Below are positions 21,297 to 34,186 of a stretch of DNA of 64,000 nt, piece by piece (the first letter of the stretch is position 1; every line of letters begins with the position of its first letter). Under the pieces are notes generated by a model. That model saw only the letters and a program-made list of their open reading frames with translations. It was not told the origin of the DNA and searched no databases. Source of the DNA: Hydrangea macrophylla (lineage: Eukaryota; Streptophyta; Magnoliopsida; Cornales; Hydrangeaceae); NCBI GenBank assembly GCA_033977485.1, contig CM066993.1, positions 32,714,501 to 32,778,500 of the forward strand, in the 5' to 3' direction. Position numbers and translations under genes: made by a program.

Positions 21297-22750
21297 TGTT
21301 GGGTTTATGCCCTTAAACCAATACTTTATGTATGAGACATTGACATATTAATATATGGATATCAGCTTTACATTTCATTGTGTATGTTTCTTTCATGAAA
21401 TGATTGCTAATCCTTAAATATCATAGTAAGTAATTCGTTTGTGTATGAGATACATACAAGTGAGATACGAATTACTATTCTTTGATACTAAGAACTTATC
21501 ACAATGGATGATGAGACTGGATATCTCATCAGGTTTACACTATAACATGATTAACTACCATTGGATGGAGTGATGAATCTCAATCACTAGAGTTTAGCTC
21601 TTAGTTAATATGCTAGTGTTTATAGTGCATTGACGGACTTGAGCTTTCCTATTGAAACTCAAGACTGTCAACAGTCGATAGGGACTCCTAACTTGTATAA
21701 GATACGTGTTCTCAATCTTGAGATGATTATGGACACAAATTGTGGACATGGCTACTTTGACTTACCAATTAGTGAGGTCTATAAAAGATCAACACCTGGG
21801 CATCTTGGGTATGTCATATTCATAGGGTTGTGAACATATATTGTCAAGATAGAATCTACCCTCTGATAAAGAGTAAGCATTCCCTTGAGAATGTCACCAA
21901 GTTGATTACTGAGAACTGTAGTCTCGTTGATAAGTAGTTATTAGCATGTTTGGTAATCATGAGAGGTGAATGGGACTTAAGGAATACAAGAAGTAATCAT
22001 GATTCAGGTTAACATTAACAGTTATCCGAGTACCTGAATATGATTATGAATGCTGACGGTAGAGGGACATTAGTACACCATACAAGTCTAGTTATTGTTT
22101 CAGATTTGTTCCTTTGTGTTGGAGTTCAGTTATTGTTTCATAATGGAGTAAATGTTAACTGATCAGTTGGTTAGTTTGCTAATCAAAGAGTTTGATCATG
22201 GGAACTAACAATTGGTCTGAGCCAACAATAAAGAGCCTAGGAGGTCCCACTCCCAGCTCTGCGAGGATGCTTGGAAAGGCACATGAGGATATTATAAAGA
22301 TAGGTTCGATCGATGGAAGGAGTCTTGATTAGACTTCAATCGATCAAAGCCACTTCGATCGCTTGAACAATAGGTCGATTCTGGGAATCTATAAATAGGA
22401 CAGCTACGTCTAAAATTTAGAGTTTGTCATTTTAATATGCCAGAAGCTGCAGAGACTATTTTAGAGCTCCCAAACTCTTTCCATCCTCCTTATTAGAGAT
22501 CCTACCATCTCTAGTCTCTCCGGGAAGTATCTGCAAAAGTCATAAGGGTGAAGACAACCTAGTGGAGGCTGCTGCACCATCAAGGAAAAAAAATCAGGAT
22601 TGGGTTCAAGACATAAGGTATAATTCTTCTCCCTCTTTAGTATACGTATCTGTGGAATTGACGAGTATTAGATCCTGGGCTAGCAATAAATTTTGTAACT
22701 CAATATTTCTGCTGCGTATTTAAAATCATTTTAAACCTATTTTTCCTTCA
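21297..22750 (+). repeat. 5' LTR of COP-1
   Basis: It runs from TGTTGGGTTTATGCCC to TTTTTCCTTCA (1454 bp). ATCGAT/TCGA-type palindromes lie at 22306-22375, just upstream of the TATA box at 22389. Confidence 0.9.
22389..22398 (+). promoter_or_regulatory. TATA box of COP-1
   Basis: CTATAAATAG, 15 bp downstream of the palindrome cluster. It is identical to the motif in the COP-2 LTRs. Confidence 0.7.
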
Positions 22751-22752
22751 AT

Positions 22753-22769
22753 TGGTATCAAAGCCACGC
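22753..22769 (+). other. Primer binding site of COP-1 (mutated)
   Basis: TGGTATCAAAGCCACGC, two bases after the LTR. COP-2 has TGGTATCAGAGCC, the initiator Met tRNA complement, so one G-to-A change is seen. Confidence 0.85.
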
Positions 22770-24456
22770 TTGTTTGGATCTATAGATGCATTTTTGGAAC
22801 ACTAGTTTTGATTTGCATGTTGATTTTAGAACTGTTTCCAAAATTGCATCGTCACAGATATGTTTCTGCAGTATTATGGTAGCAGAATACAAATCTGTGA
22901 GTTCATTGGATGCTGATGGATTCGATCGATCAAAGTAGTCTCAATCGATCGAAGCTCCTCTGTGTTCAAGCGATCGAACTAGTTTTGACCGATCGAACTA
23001 TGGTTCTATTCGATTGATCGAATGGTGTTCGATTGATTGAGACCGATTATCTATCTAGGTGTTCCGTTCACAGTTTTAAAGGTTTTAAAAATTATTTACT
23101 TTAATTTATAAGGTTTTTGTAAAATTTTTGAAAACATTCTGTGAACTGAAAGTTCAATCGATTGAACTATGTTCAATAGATCAAAGGCTCGAGCGATCGA
23201 AAGTTTGTCGATCGATCGAAGTGGGACAGAGAACAAAGATGCTGTTTTAAGTTCTAATTCAGTACGTAAAGAGTTTATGTACTGTGTGAATCAATTAAGG
23301 GTTCTAATAGTTATATATATTTGTTATATATATGTGTGGATGTGCGTACGACTAACCCTTTTGCAACAAGATTAGTCTCCTATCTCTCATGGCACCAAAT
23401 CTTTTGAATTCTATTTTGAATGATTGAGATTGGTATATGCTGTATTTAGTTTGGTTTGGTTTTAAGGCATATGAAAAGGGTGCTGTGACTTCAATCCTAT
23501 GAAAAGAAAAGTTGCACCGGTTTCCCTAGCCTTTTATTTTTATTGTTGTTTTCTACTTTAAGATAAATTGTAAGCTTTGAAGAAGTATAGGACCAATGTA
23601 ATATAATTAGAAAATACATGAAGATGAAGGAGCAAGCCATTGTCCATGAAGATGGAGCTGGAGGTGATCAAACCAAGGAGGAGGTTCTATGGAGATAGAG
23701 CCATGGGAGATAGAGGCATCGTTTGGATGCTGTTATTTCATTTTAGTTTTTTGTTTTATGTGCTTGTTTTGTGATTGGAATTTAATTATATTGTTACTAC
23801 TTACATGCACGTAAAACAAGTTTTCTAAAAAAAAAAAAAATCAAAAATCATCTTCAATGCATTAGTAAACATTGGATGTTTATGGGTAATGTGTAGAAGC
23901 AATTTTTCCAAAAGCAAAGTCCTTTTCTAACAAATCTACTGGGAAAGGGTCTTATTAATAACACCTATGATCTTTCATTTGTGGTTCACTGTAAGAGGAG
24001 TGCATTCTGTGTCACCTCACCTGGGGTGATCATTTTATACAGAGGGTACATTACTCATTGGTTACTAGATGTGAACTTCCTATGGATAAGATCAATCAGA
24101 TGTTTTAAAGGGTGACCACCATATGGTGGCACTACTTGAGGCGGTTGTGATTAGATTCAAGTTAATGGTACACACTAGCTAAGTTGTGGATAAGGGATCC
24201 CACACGGGGCATTATTCAGAAACTTAGAGATCAAATAGGCTCAGGAGTCATAACTTGTTTTGCAAGAGTTGCATAGCGGACAAGTCATGATTAATCGAAA
24301 GATCGAGTATTGACCGCCACACGGAGGCTTTATTCTTTCGTTTTGATATTCCGGTGACATTGTTTAAAAATAAGAGTTTTAAGGATTCTTTTATTTCAAA
24401 ACGTCAAATTCTAATATTCATATTTATTTTGTCTTTAGATTTTTCAGTAATTCATA
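22770..24456 (+). other. COP-1 untranslated leader
   Basis: 1.7 kb without coding, matching the COP-2 leader. It contains TCGATCGA-type palindromes at about 22920-23040 and 23150-23225, and it ends in TTTTTCAG, an acceptor-like site eight bases before the gag ATG. Confidence 0.7.
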
Positions 24457-27400
24457 ATGTCTGGATCTGTGTTTAGTCCACTTGCCACCATACTCACTCA
24501 AAACAAGTTAACTAGAAATAACTACATAGAATGGAAATGAAACCTTGACATCGTATTACTGTGGAGGATCACATATATGTCCTCACCACCCCATGCCCTG
24601 AAGAACCCGTGTCAAATGCTATAGCAGCTGCCAGATGCGAGTTCGATAAATGGAAGAAGTCGAATGGAATGGCACGTTGCTACATTCTGGCTTCAATGGC
24701 TGGTATGTTGCAACACCAATTCCAATCGAATATTCTACCACTGACATTATCACATCCCTGAAAAAGATATTTGGGGAGCATGGGAGGCCTACTAGATAGG
24801 TAGCCATGCAGAAGATAATGAGTGCAAAGATGTCGGAAGGGACTTCAATCGAAGAACATGTTTTAAAAATAATTGGTTATTTAAATGAAGTGGAGACCTT
24901 GGGAGCCAACATCGATGTGCAGACCTAAGTTGACATGATCCTCAACTCGTTGTCGCCTTCATTCGCTCAATTTAAACTTAACTATAATATGAATCAAAAG
25001 AATTTTTCAATGAGCGAATTGATGAGTTCTCTTTTGGCAGCAGAAGGGGTGATCAAACCTGGGGTCAACATTTTGAACGTTGAAAAAGCTCTTCCTCCTC
25101 CCGATCTACATCGAAAGGAAAGAAAGGGATGAAGAAGGCTGGCACTGGTGGTCCAAGTGTTGGACCTGTCCCTAAGATTGCAAAATCTAAGGGAAAAGGT
25201 AAGGGAAAAGGGAAGGTGTGTGGCCAAGGCAAAGGAAAGTGTTTCCAATGCGGTGAGAAGGGCTACTAGAAGAGGAACTATCAAGAATTCTTAGCTACAA
25301 GAGTTCAAGGTATGATTGAATCACATAAGATTGAAGTAAGTTTTATTAAGGATACTTCAAACACTTGGTGCATTGATTCTGGTGCGACTAACCATATTTG
25401 TCATTCAATACAGGGGTTCAGATCAACCAAGAAATGCAGTGATGGGGAAATACTGCTGACTCTGGGTTCTAGCGCAACCATTTCCACGATTGCTATAGGT
25501 GTAGTAGTTTTAGAGTTTTTGGACAATAAAGCAATAGTTTTATCAGATGTACTTTACGTCCCTTTAATGAGACATAATTTAATTTCAGTTTCAAATTTAT
25601 CGAATAATGGTTATGTTTTTATTTTGGAATAGAAGTTGTCATTAAAAGAAACAGTTCTTTTATATGTTCTGGTGTTAAAACTAATGGCTTGTATGTGATT
25701 GCTCCTAATATTTCTAAAGACTCTTTTATGGGACTTAATAACTTTGTGGTAACTGTACCATTTAAAAGAAAGGAGCCTTCCACTAATCCAACAAGGCTTT
25801 GGTATATGAGGCTTGGCCATATCAATCTAAATTGGATTGGAAGACTAGTCAAAGAAGAGGTCTTAGGCGATTTGGTTCTCGAACTAATGGAAGTCTGAGA
25901 GTCTTGTTTAGAGGGTAAGATGACCAAAAGGCCCTTTCTCGCAAAGGGCAATTGGACCAATGCATTGTTGGAATTAGTTCATACTGATGTGTGTAGACTA
26001 ATAAATATTAGAGCAAGGAATGGTTATGAGTATTTCATTAGATTTACTGATGACCACTCTAGGTATGGATATATGTATCTAATGCAGCACAAGTCTGAAG
26101 TCATTGAAAAGTTCAAAGAGTTAATGGCTGAAGTGGAGAAGAAATTGGGCATAAATATCAAGGCCATTCAATCTGATCGAGGTGGTGAGTACCTCTGTAA
26201 TGAGTTTCTTGATCACCTCATACAGAATGAGACTATGTCACAGTTGACTGCACCTGGTACGCCTCAGCAGAACGGTGTAGCAGAGAGAAGAATCGGATTC
26301 TTTTAGACATGACTAGGTCGATGATGAGTTATTCTAAGTTGCCATTATTCCTTTGGGGTTATGCTTTGGAAACCTCTACGTACATACTAAATCTAGTACC
26401 AAGGAAATCTATTCCCAAGACACCACAGGAGATGTGGATTGGGTACAAGCCTTCTTTGCAACATCTACGGATATGGGGATGTCCAGCATATGTGCTGAAA
26501 GGAAAGATGTGTAAGTTAGATTCTAGATCAGAAGTGTGTTACTTTGTAGGATATCCAAAGGGTACTTATGAACGGTATTTTTATGATCCAAGAGAATAGA
26601 AGGTGTTTGTTAGTACAAATACTATTTTCTTAGAGAATTATTATATCATGAACCATAAACCTAAGGGAAGAAAAGTTCTGAGAGAGATAGAAGGAGAGCC
26701 CTCAGTCCAACCCATAGTTGATAATGATGTAAGTCAAGAAAATATCACTTCTTCACCCATTTCCGCACCGGTACCTCATCGTTGTGGGCGGATTATCAGC
26801 TAGCCTAATAGATATATGTTCTTAGGAGAAGTTTTTGAAGCTGTCTTCATAGAATCTGAATCAAATCCTACCACATATGAAGAGAAAATGGCTGATGTTG
26901 ATTCAGTTCATTGGGTTAAAGCTATGAAGGTTGAATTGGAATTTATGGATTCCAATCAGGTCTGTGATCTTATAGAACTTCTAGCCAATATTAAACCCAT
27001 TGGTTATAAGTGGGTCTACAAGAGGAAAAGAGGATCTGATGAAAAGGTTGAGACCTTTAAGGCTAGGCTTGTAGCGAAAAGTTATACTCAGAGGAAGGGC
27101 AATGACTATAAGGAAACCTTCTCGTCAGTAGCCATTCACAAGTCCATTAGAATACTCTTATCCATTACTGCATGCTTAGATTATAAGATCTGGAAATGGA
27201 CGTCAGGACTGCATTCTTGAATGACAATCTTGAGGAGGACATCTATATGCAACAACCAGAAGGGTTCATAGCTGGTGGGAAATGTAACTTGGTATGTATG
27301 TAAGCTGTAAAAGTGCATTTATGGGCTTAAGTAGGCATCCAGGAGTTGGAACATTTATTTTGACCAAGCAGCCAAGTCATTTGGTTTCATGCAGAACCTG

Positions 27401-28434
27401 GATGAACCTTGTGTATACAAGAAGTGTGAAGGGAATGTGGTGGCTTTTCTTGTGCTCTACGTTGACGACATTCTATTTATTGGGAATTATATAGCGGCAT
27501 TGTCAGCAGTTAAGGCATGGCTTTCGATATGAAGGATCTAGGAGAGGCAAGTTATATCCTTGGGATAAAGCTCTATCAGGATTGTGTGCGTAAGATGATG
27601 GGATTATCTTAAGCTAGTTATATCGACAAGCTGCTGACTAGGTTTTCTATGGACAATTCAAAGAAAGGTTTGTTACCTTTCAGGCATGGTTTGACGTTCT
27701 CCAAGGACCAGTGTCCAAAGACACAGGAAGAGAGGAATCACATGGCAGGAGTTCCCTATGCTTTGGTAGTGGGATGTCTCATGTATGCGATGTTATGCAC
27801 TTGATCAGATATCTGCTTTACCTTTGACATGGTTAGTAGATATTAATCAAATCCAGGTCTAGAGCACTGGACAACCATTAAGCACATTATTAAGTACTTG
27901 ATAAGGACTAAAGATTATATGCTTATGTATGGCGGTAGTGAGTTAATTCCAGTAGGATACACTGACTCAGACTTTATGTCAGATAAAGATTCAAGGAAGT
28001 CGACATCCAGACATCTCTTTACCTTGGGAGGTGGTGCTGTTAGTTGGAAGAGCATTAGGCAAAAATGCATTACAGACTCAACTACAGAAGCTGAGTATGT
28101 GACTGCTTGTGAAGCCGCAAAAGAAGCTGTTTGGCTCAAGAAGTTTCTCATGGAACTCGAGGTGGTACTAGCGTCACTGTTACCTATTATGCTATATTGC
28201 AATAATAGTGGGGCAGTGGCTCAGTCCAAGGAGCCAAGGAACCACGGAAAGGTAAAGCATGTAGAGCAAAAATATCATTTGATTCGAGATATTATTCCAC
28301 ATGGAAATGTGACTGTCACAAAGATTGTCACTAATGACAATCTAGTGGATCCGTTTACAAAGGCCTTACCACCGAAGGTCTTCGATCATCATCTAGATAG
28401 TTTAGGTCTCAGATGTAGTCCTGAATGGTTATGA
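24457..28434 (+). pseudogene. COP-1 gag-pol, decayed
   Basis: It starts at ATG 24457 and ends ...SLGLRCSPEWL at 28434, almost the same length as COP-2 gag-pol (3978 versus 3990 bp). Domains in order: gag, zinc knuckle (CFQCGEKGY, His and last Cys lost near 25262-25275), protease (WCIDSGATNHIC, 25368), integrase ([25 protein letters not shown]), RT (YTQRKGNDYKETFSSVA; the YVDD box near 27460) and RNase H (GYTDSDFMSDKDSRKS). Many stops and several frameshifts, notably at 27195-27300 and 27500-27900, rule out function. Its intact positions show what the COP-2 stops replaced. Confidence 0.92.
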
Positions 28435-28437
28435 GTG

Positions 28438-28449
28438 CAAGTGGGAGTT
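28438..28449 (+). other. Polypurine tract of COP-1
   Basis: CAAGTGGGAGTT directly before the 3' LTR, identical to COP-2. Confidence 0.85.
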
Positions 28450-29864
28450 TGATGGGTTTGTGCCCTCAAACCATTACTTTATGTTTGAGACATTGACATT
28501 TTAATATATGGATATGAGCTTTACATTTCATTGTGTATGTTTCTTTCATGAGATGAATATTAATCCTTAAATATCATAATAAGTAATTCGTGTGTGTATG
28601 AGATACATACAAGTGAGATACAAATTACTATTCTTTGATACTTAGAACTTGTCACAATGGATGATAAGACTTGATATCTCATCAGGTTTATACTGTAGCA
28701 TGATTAACTAGCATTGGATGGAGTGATGAATCTCAGTCACTAGAGTTTAACTTATAGTTAATATGCTAGTGCTTATAGTGAATTGACGGACCTGAGCTTT
28801 CATATTGACACTCAAAACTGTCAACAGTCGATAGGAACTCATAACTTGTATAAGGTACGTGCTCTTAATCTTGAGATGATTATGGACACAAGTTATGGGC
28901 ATAGCTTCTTTGAATTACCAATTAGTGAGGTCTATAAAAGATCAACACCTGGGCATCTTGGGTATGTCATATTCATTGGGTTGTGAACATATATTGTCAA
29001 GAAAGAATCTACCCTCTGATAAAGAGTAAGCATTCCCTTGAGAATGTCACCAAGTTGATTGCTGAGAACTGCAGTCTTGTTGATATGTAGTTATTAACAT
29101 GTTTGGTAATCATGAGAGGTGAATGGGACTCAAGGAATACAAGAAGTAATCATGATTTAGGTAGACAGTAACAGTTATTCGACTACCTGAATATGATTAT
29201 GAATGCTGATGGTATAGGGACATTAGTACACCATACAAGTCTAGTTATCATTTCGGTTGTTCTTTTGTGTTGGAGTTCAGTTATCGTTTTATAGTGGAGT
29301 AAACGTTAACTAATCAGTTTGTTAGTTTGATGATCAAAGAGTTTGATCATGGGAACTAACAACTGGTCAGAGCCAATAATAAAGAGCCTAAGAGGTCCTA
29401 CTCTTACCTCCACAAGGATGCTTGGAAAGGCACATAAGGATTTTGTCAAGACAGGTTCGATCGATCGAAGGAGTCTCGATCAATTGAAGTCTAGACATGT
29501 TCGATCGCTCGATGGTGGTTCGATCGATTAAAGCCAATTCGATCGCTTGAATGATAGGTTGGTTCTGGGAATCTTTAAATAGAGCAGCTGCATCCAGAAT
29601 TTAGAGTTCGTCGTTTTAATACGCTAGAAGCTGTAGAGATTGTTTTAGAGCTCCCAAACCTTCTCCATCCTCCTTATTAGAGATCCCACCTTTAAGGAGA
29701 AAGAAATTTAGAATTGGGTTCAAGACATGAGGTATAATTCTTCTCCCTCTTTAGTATACACATCTGTAGAATCGACGAGTAGTAGATCTTGGGCTACCAG
29801 TAAGTTTTGTAACTCAATAGTTCCGCTGCACTTTTAAAATCATTTTAAACACATTTTTCCTTCA
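28450..29864 (+). repeat. 3' LTR of COP-1
   Basis: It runs from TGATGGGTTTGTGCCC to TTTTTCCTTCA (1415 bp). The third base differs from the other copies. It has a TCGATCGA cluster at 29456-29555 and a TATA-like TTTAAATAG at 29574. Confidence 0.9.
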
Positions 29865-30226
29865 ACTGCCGCTAGAAGGGACCATGCATAACAAAGCTCT
29901 GTATATCATCATTGAATGCAAGGGGTAATAAGTGCCATATTGTTTGGTTGATACTGGATCCTCCTTGAACATTTGTGCTTTGAGAATCGCTATAATAAGC
30001 TTAAATGTGTTGGATTTACCCCTACTATCTAGCTTATAACAACATACGATAACTTGAAGAGAGACGTGATGGGAATTCTCGCACTCTAAATCCATGTAGG
30101 GCCATTGGTGAGCACTGTAAACTTCCAAGTGATGGATATATCTGCCTCTTTCAACTTGTTGATTGGAAGGCCTTGGCTTCATCAGATTAAGGTTCATCAT
30201 CCACACTTCATCAAAACTTTGAATTA
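29865..30226 (+). pseudogene. TAT-1 protease fragment, continuation after COP-1
   Basis: The frame resumes as PLEGTMHNKALYIIIECKG, then the protease active site CLVDTGSSLNIC (29947-29982), then FQVMDISASFNLLIGRPWLHQ near 30120-30185. This is the Tat-type gag-protease linker and protease. The first five bases (29865-29869) are the COP-1 target duplication. The similarity stops near 30226, and no RT follows in this piece. Confidence 0.75.
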
Positions 30227-30559
30227 ATAAATGGGTACCTTAGGAAACCAATGCTATAGACGTTGTACTTTGCCCAATCGAGTTGGTAGCTTCATACATG
30301 TATTGTTTTATATCGCCGGATATGATATGCATTTGAGTCGAGTTAGTCGGCTACAGAGGCTAGTCCTGTTAGTCATAGTCCCGTATGTTTGCCGGCTATG
30401 GAGGTCTAGAATGTTGTGTTAGTAGAATATTAGTGATTAATCGACCATTGGGGGCACATATGCTATCTTGGTCACTACAGGTGACCAATCAACCGTTGGG
30501 TCACCGATAGTATGTTAATCATTCGATCATTGGGGCACTGAATATTTGGTCGCTAGACA
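30227..30559. other. Unassigned sequence with ACCATTGGGGCAC repeats
   Basis: Variants of ATCGACCATTGGGGCAC occur at about 30439, 30489 and 30525 and again at 31987 and 32022. The same repeat on both sides suggests that 30560-31975 was inserted into it. Confidence 0.4.
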
Positions 30560-31351
30560 ATATTGTAGTTTAAGTGCAAACTAACCACGACAAGTAGTAT
30601 CCAGAAGTATGGAATTGATTTCCATAGGGACCATTATAAAAAACAACGTATTTGGTGCTTTAGAAACCTAGTATCCACAAGAAGGAAGTAAGTAAAAGAA
30701 AAAAAGGAAAAATAGAGTTAAGTGTTTTTGCTTTTGGGATTTTCAGACCAACTAAAACTACAATGACTCTTAAAGGAAAACTTGATTCTAAAGCAAATGA
30801 GATGGAAGTTTACTAGAACAACTTTAAATCTTAAAGTTTAGAAGGACAAATTAGGCGTTGAAGGATTTAAAAAGGTTGGAAAGATGAGATTAGAAAGCTA
30901 ACTCTACCTTGAACTTTCATAAAACCATAAATAGTGTGTTCTAATTATCCTTTGAGTAACAATTCCATTAAGGCAAAGAATCAAGCATATAATAGTCAAA
31001 CTAACATACTAGATCAAAGTTTCATTGGAGTTTATGAAGTTAGATGTGATTCTTTGAGAATCTAATCACTCTTGATGCTTGACATCAACAATGAAGTTCC
31101 TCCTAGAATCCAATCTGAATTCAAAATCTCTAAGGACAATTTCAAACACACAACTTTTCATTAAGAACATGAGTTCAAGGTTGGAGCTACAGCTTCACAA
31201 CCTTGGAAATTTAGCTACACATATTCAGGAATGTATAAACTAAGGTAAGTAAAGATGATAATTCAAACATCAAATATAAAGCTAACATCAAATTACAGTA
31301 ATAAAAATCTAGAATTTTACAAAGGGCTACTGATTCAAAACATAACAACTA

Positions 31352-31411
31352 GAGGAAGAAGAAGGAGAAGAAGGAGAAGAAGAATAAGAAGAAGAAGAAG
31401 AAGAAAAGAAC
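31352..31411. repeat. GAA/GGA simple repeat
   Basis: GAAGAAGGAGAAGAAG-type trinucleotide sequence, directly downstream (minus strand) of the TATA-like motif at 31455. Confidence 0.8.
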
Positions 31412-31618
31412 CTAGCCAAAAGTAGTAGTATATCTTGCACAATCCCTCAACCCTCATCTATATAGAGGGCCCTTCACCAACAAGCAAGCCCCATTACAAG
31501 TTCCTAGGGATGCTGAGGTGAAGGGGCCTGTCCTCTGAACTGAATTGCAAGTTATGAGGAGAACAAATGCAGAATGGCAAAGTTGTAATAAAATAGGGGT
31601 TTAGTATTCGCAAGACCA

Positions 31619-31725
31619 GATCGATTCGTTTATGGGCCGGATCGATCCAATTGTGGCAGTTAGGATTCCTATTCTATCGAATAAAAGTGGATCGATCCAC
31701 CTAAGGGCCGGATTTATCCGGTTCT
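31619..31725 (-). repeat. GGATCGATCC-type palindromes
   Basis: GATCGATTCG, CCGGATCGATCC, GTGGATCGATCCAC and CCGGATTTATCCGG lie within 107 bp. The core ATCGAT is shared with the other LTR clusters, but the flanks differ. Confidence 0.75.
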
Positions 31726-31975
31726 ATCAATCTTGAATTCTATATCCCTTATGCTCTATGAACATTTATCCATCACTTTTTTCCTCTTCACAAACCTACA
31801 AAAAAGAAAAAGATAGTAAGGAAATAACACAGGAAAGAAAAGATAGGATGTATTAATGCCTTGCTTAAGATCTCTTAATTGAGGAATTAAAACAACTAAA
31901 GGTTGTATTATTACATAGATGACAATGCAATCCTTGTGACGAATCAATATTATTGTACGAAGGTCATGCTGACAT

Positions 31976-32349
31976 AGAATATCTTGATTAATCGGCCATT
32001 GGGGCACCAATATCATATTAATCATGGGACCATTGGGGCAGTGCTATTGTAAACAACAATATTGTATAAGAATGTATCAAGAGATGTTGTAGTGTCGTGA
32101 GATTGGATGAGAAATCTAAAGTGTGGTTAAAGGTGGTCAAGTCTATTGTCATTACATAGTTTCACACCCGATCTCATGCTTACAATGTCCACATGATCGT
32201 CTATGTTTAATTGCTACTATAACATCGATGTGAGTATGCTAATAGTCATAGAATTAGGACAAGCAAACATAGACGATCAATTGCTTATGACGCCGAGTGA
32301 ATGTAATGACTCAACGGGTATAAACATGGGCACATGTAGTAAATAGAAA
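31976..32349. other. Unassigned sequence, no gene
   Basis: It continues the ACCATTGGGGCAC repeat sequence to about 32040. After that I see nothing except an imperfect inverted match, CATAGACGAT (32267) against ATCGTCTATG (32193). Confidence 0.4.
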
Positions 32350-32396
32350 TGAAGAACTTTTTTTTTGCCTGTTGGTCCTCTATTTATAAATTTTCT

Positions 32397-32512
32397 AATC
32401 GATCTAGTAAGCAATCAATTGTCAAAACCATCAATCGATTGCTTCACTAATTGATTGCTTAATCTACCAATCAATTGCTTCACCAATCATTGCTCTAAAA
32501 ACAATCGATTGG
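32397..32512 (-). repeat. CAATCGATTG-type cluster in the copia-like LTR
   Basis: TAATCGATCTA, CAATCAATTG, CAATCGATTGC, TAATTGATTGC, CAATCAATTGC and CAATCGATTGG lie upstream (minus strand) of the TATA at 32381. Confidence 0.8.
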
Positions 32513-32620
32513 TCAACCTCTTTCTCGTCTTCTTAGTATTCTATTGGAGCTAAGAATGGGACCTCCTAGGTTCTTAATTATTGGCTTAGATCAGTTATTA
32601 ATTTCTTTGTGATTAAACTC

Positions 32621-32688
32621 TCTTCCAATTACCTCTTATTTTACTGATTAAAACGAGTTAATCAGTAAAATAAGAGGTAATTGGAAGA
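32621..32688. repeat. Perfect 30-bp inverted repeat, 8-bp loop
   Basis: The left arm 32621-32650 and right arm 32659-32688 are exact reverse complements; the loop is AAACGAGT. The arms begin TCTTCCAATTACC. It would form a very stable hairpin as RNA or single-stranded DNA. Confidence 0.98.
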
Positions 32689-34186
32689 ACAAATCCTAAT
32701 TCAATCTTGTCACTGAAATTGAATCAAGAATTATTTTCCAATTACAAAATGAATCCCATCTACAACTTACAAAAACTAAAATGGAAATTTTAAACAAAAA
32801 CTTACAAACTTGGAGTAACAACAACTCAAACTGTCACTGAAATTTGAAATTGTAACCCAATCCTGCTTGTTGATGTTTGTTGTAGAAACCCTAGCTATGG
32901 TGTATAGAAGAGAAAGAGAGGAAGGAAATTAATCCAAACTATCCTAACCCTTAAAATATAATAAAACTTTATGATTTGCATCCTTAAACATGTATACATA
33001 AGTAGTAGATGGGTTGGGCCTTTTATTTTTGTGCTGGGCTTTTTGCTGCTTTTGACAGCTACGCGCATCGATGGGAGAATTGACATATCTCTCTGCTTAG
33101 ACCTTGGATTGATGTACAGTTTGTGGCCACGCGACCATAACTCGTCGAACTATATTTTATATCTCTAGACCAACTTAAAAAATCCAAGGTCTACTATGTC
33201 AAATATGTGTAAAACTAGGGATTTGGGGACTAGAATATACATAAATGCATGTGTGATTATATTATAAATATGCAATATTTACCTTTAATTATCAATGAAT
33301 TAACTAATTGATCAATTAACCTAAGACCACTAAGTAAGTATAACTACACTCCAACATATAAGAACATGTCCAAAGCGGTAACTAGGCCTGTAAGGTGACG
33401 CTAATGTCACCCTAACTTCAGCATTCGTAATCACATTAAGGTAGTCGGATAGCAAGTACTGTCAACCTGAATCGCGATTACATTTTATATTCCTTGAGTC
33501 TCATTAACCTCTCATGATTACCAAACATGTTGATAACTAATAGAAAAGACTATTGTTCTCAGTAACCAACTTTGTGATATTCTTAAGAGAATACTTACTC
33601 TTTATCAAAGGATAAATCATCTTGTCAATATATGTCCACAACAATATGAGTTGTGATTACCCAAGATACCCAGCTATTGATCTTGCAAACCTCACTAATT
33701 GGTAAGTTAAAGAAATTATACACATGGCTTGTGTTCATTATTGTGTCAAGATTGAGAACATGTATCATATACAATTAAGTTATAAGTTCCTATTAATTGT
33801 TGATAGTGATTGAGTATTAATAGAAAAGCTCATGGTCCATCAATACATTAGATACATTAGCATATTAACTAAGAGTCACACACTCTAGTAATGAGATACA
33901 TCACTCCATCCTATGGCAGTTAATCATACTACAGTGTAAATCTGATGAGGCATCCAATCTCATCATTCATAGTGATAATTCTAAATATCAAGGAATAATT
34001 ATTCGTATCTCCCATGTTTGCATCTCATACATGCATGTGAATTCCTACAATGATGTTTAAGGATTACAAACAAACAGACATTCATCTCATGAAACATACA
34101 TAATGAAATGTAAACTAATATCCATAAATATAACTATCAAAATGTCTAACACATAAAGTAATAGATCTGTGGGCACAATCCCAACA

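Larger units (their letters stand above)
21297..29864 (+). mobile_element. COP-1: old Ty1/copia element, plus strand
   Basis: LTRs lie at 21297-22750 and 28450-29864, the PBS at 22753, a leader to 24456, gag-pol at 24457-28434 and the PPT at 28438-28449. It belongs to the same family as COP-2 (53173-61864), shown by matching LTR ends, gag start (MSGS-FSPLATILTQNKLT) and all pol domains. Its two LTRs differ visibly by indels and many substitutions, and gag-pol has many stops and shifts, so it is much older than COP-2. Confidence 0.93.
30560..31975 (-). mobile_element. Probable LTR-like insertion, minus orientation
   Basis: No protein domain. On the minus strand it has GGATCGATCC-type palindromes (31619-31725), a TATA-like CTATATAGATG (31449-31460) and then a CTT-rich leader (31411-31352), the same plan as the other LTRs here. 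The ends are not defined, so the boundaries are approximate. The upstream part (30590-31300) is AT-rich and featureless. Confidence 0.35.
32350..34186 (-). repeat. Copia-like LTR, minus orientation
   Basis: The inner boundary GGGCACAATCCCAACA (34171-34186) equals the terminal sequence of the COP LTRs. 33290-34186 follows the COP-2 LTR block by block with moderate divergence. 32370-32640 matches the TATA and palindrome part (CTATTTATAAATTTTC at 32381). A stretch at about 32690-33285 has no clear match and may be an insertion. The far end is truncated or too diverged to place. Confidence 0.75.

Noticed and set aside
32895..33168. Two opposite frames of 63 and 65 codons
   Set aside because: No motif, in AT-rich decayed LTR sequence; possible unknown insertion but no support for a gene.
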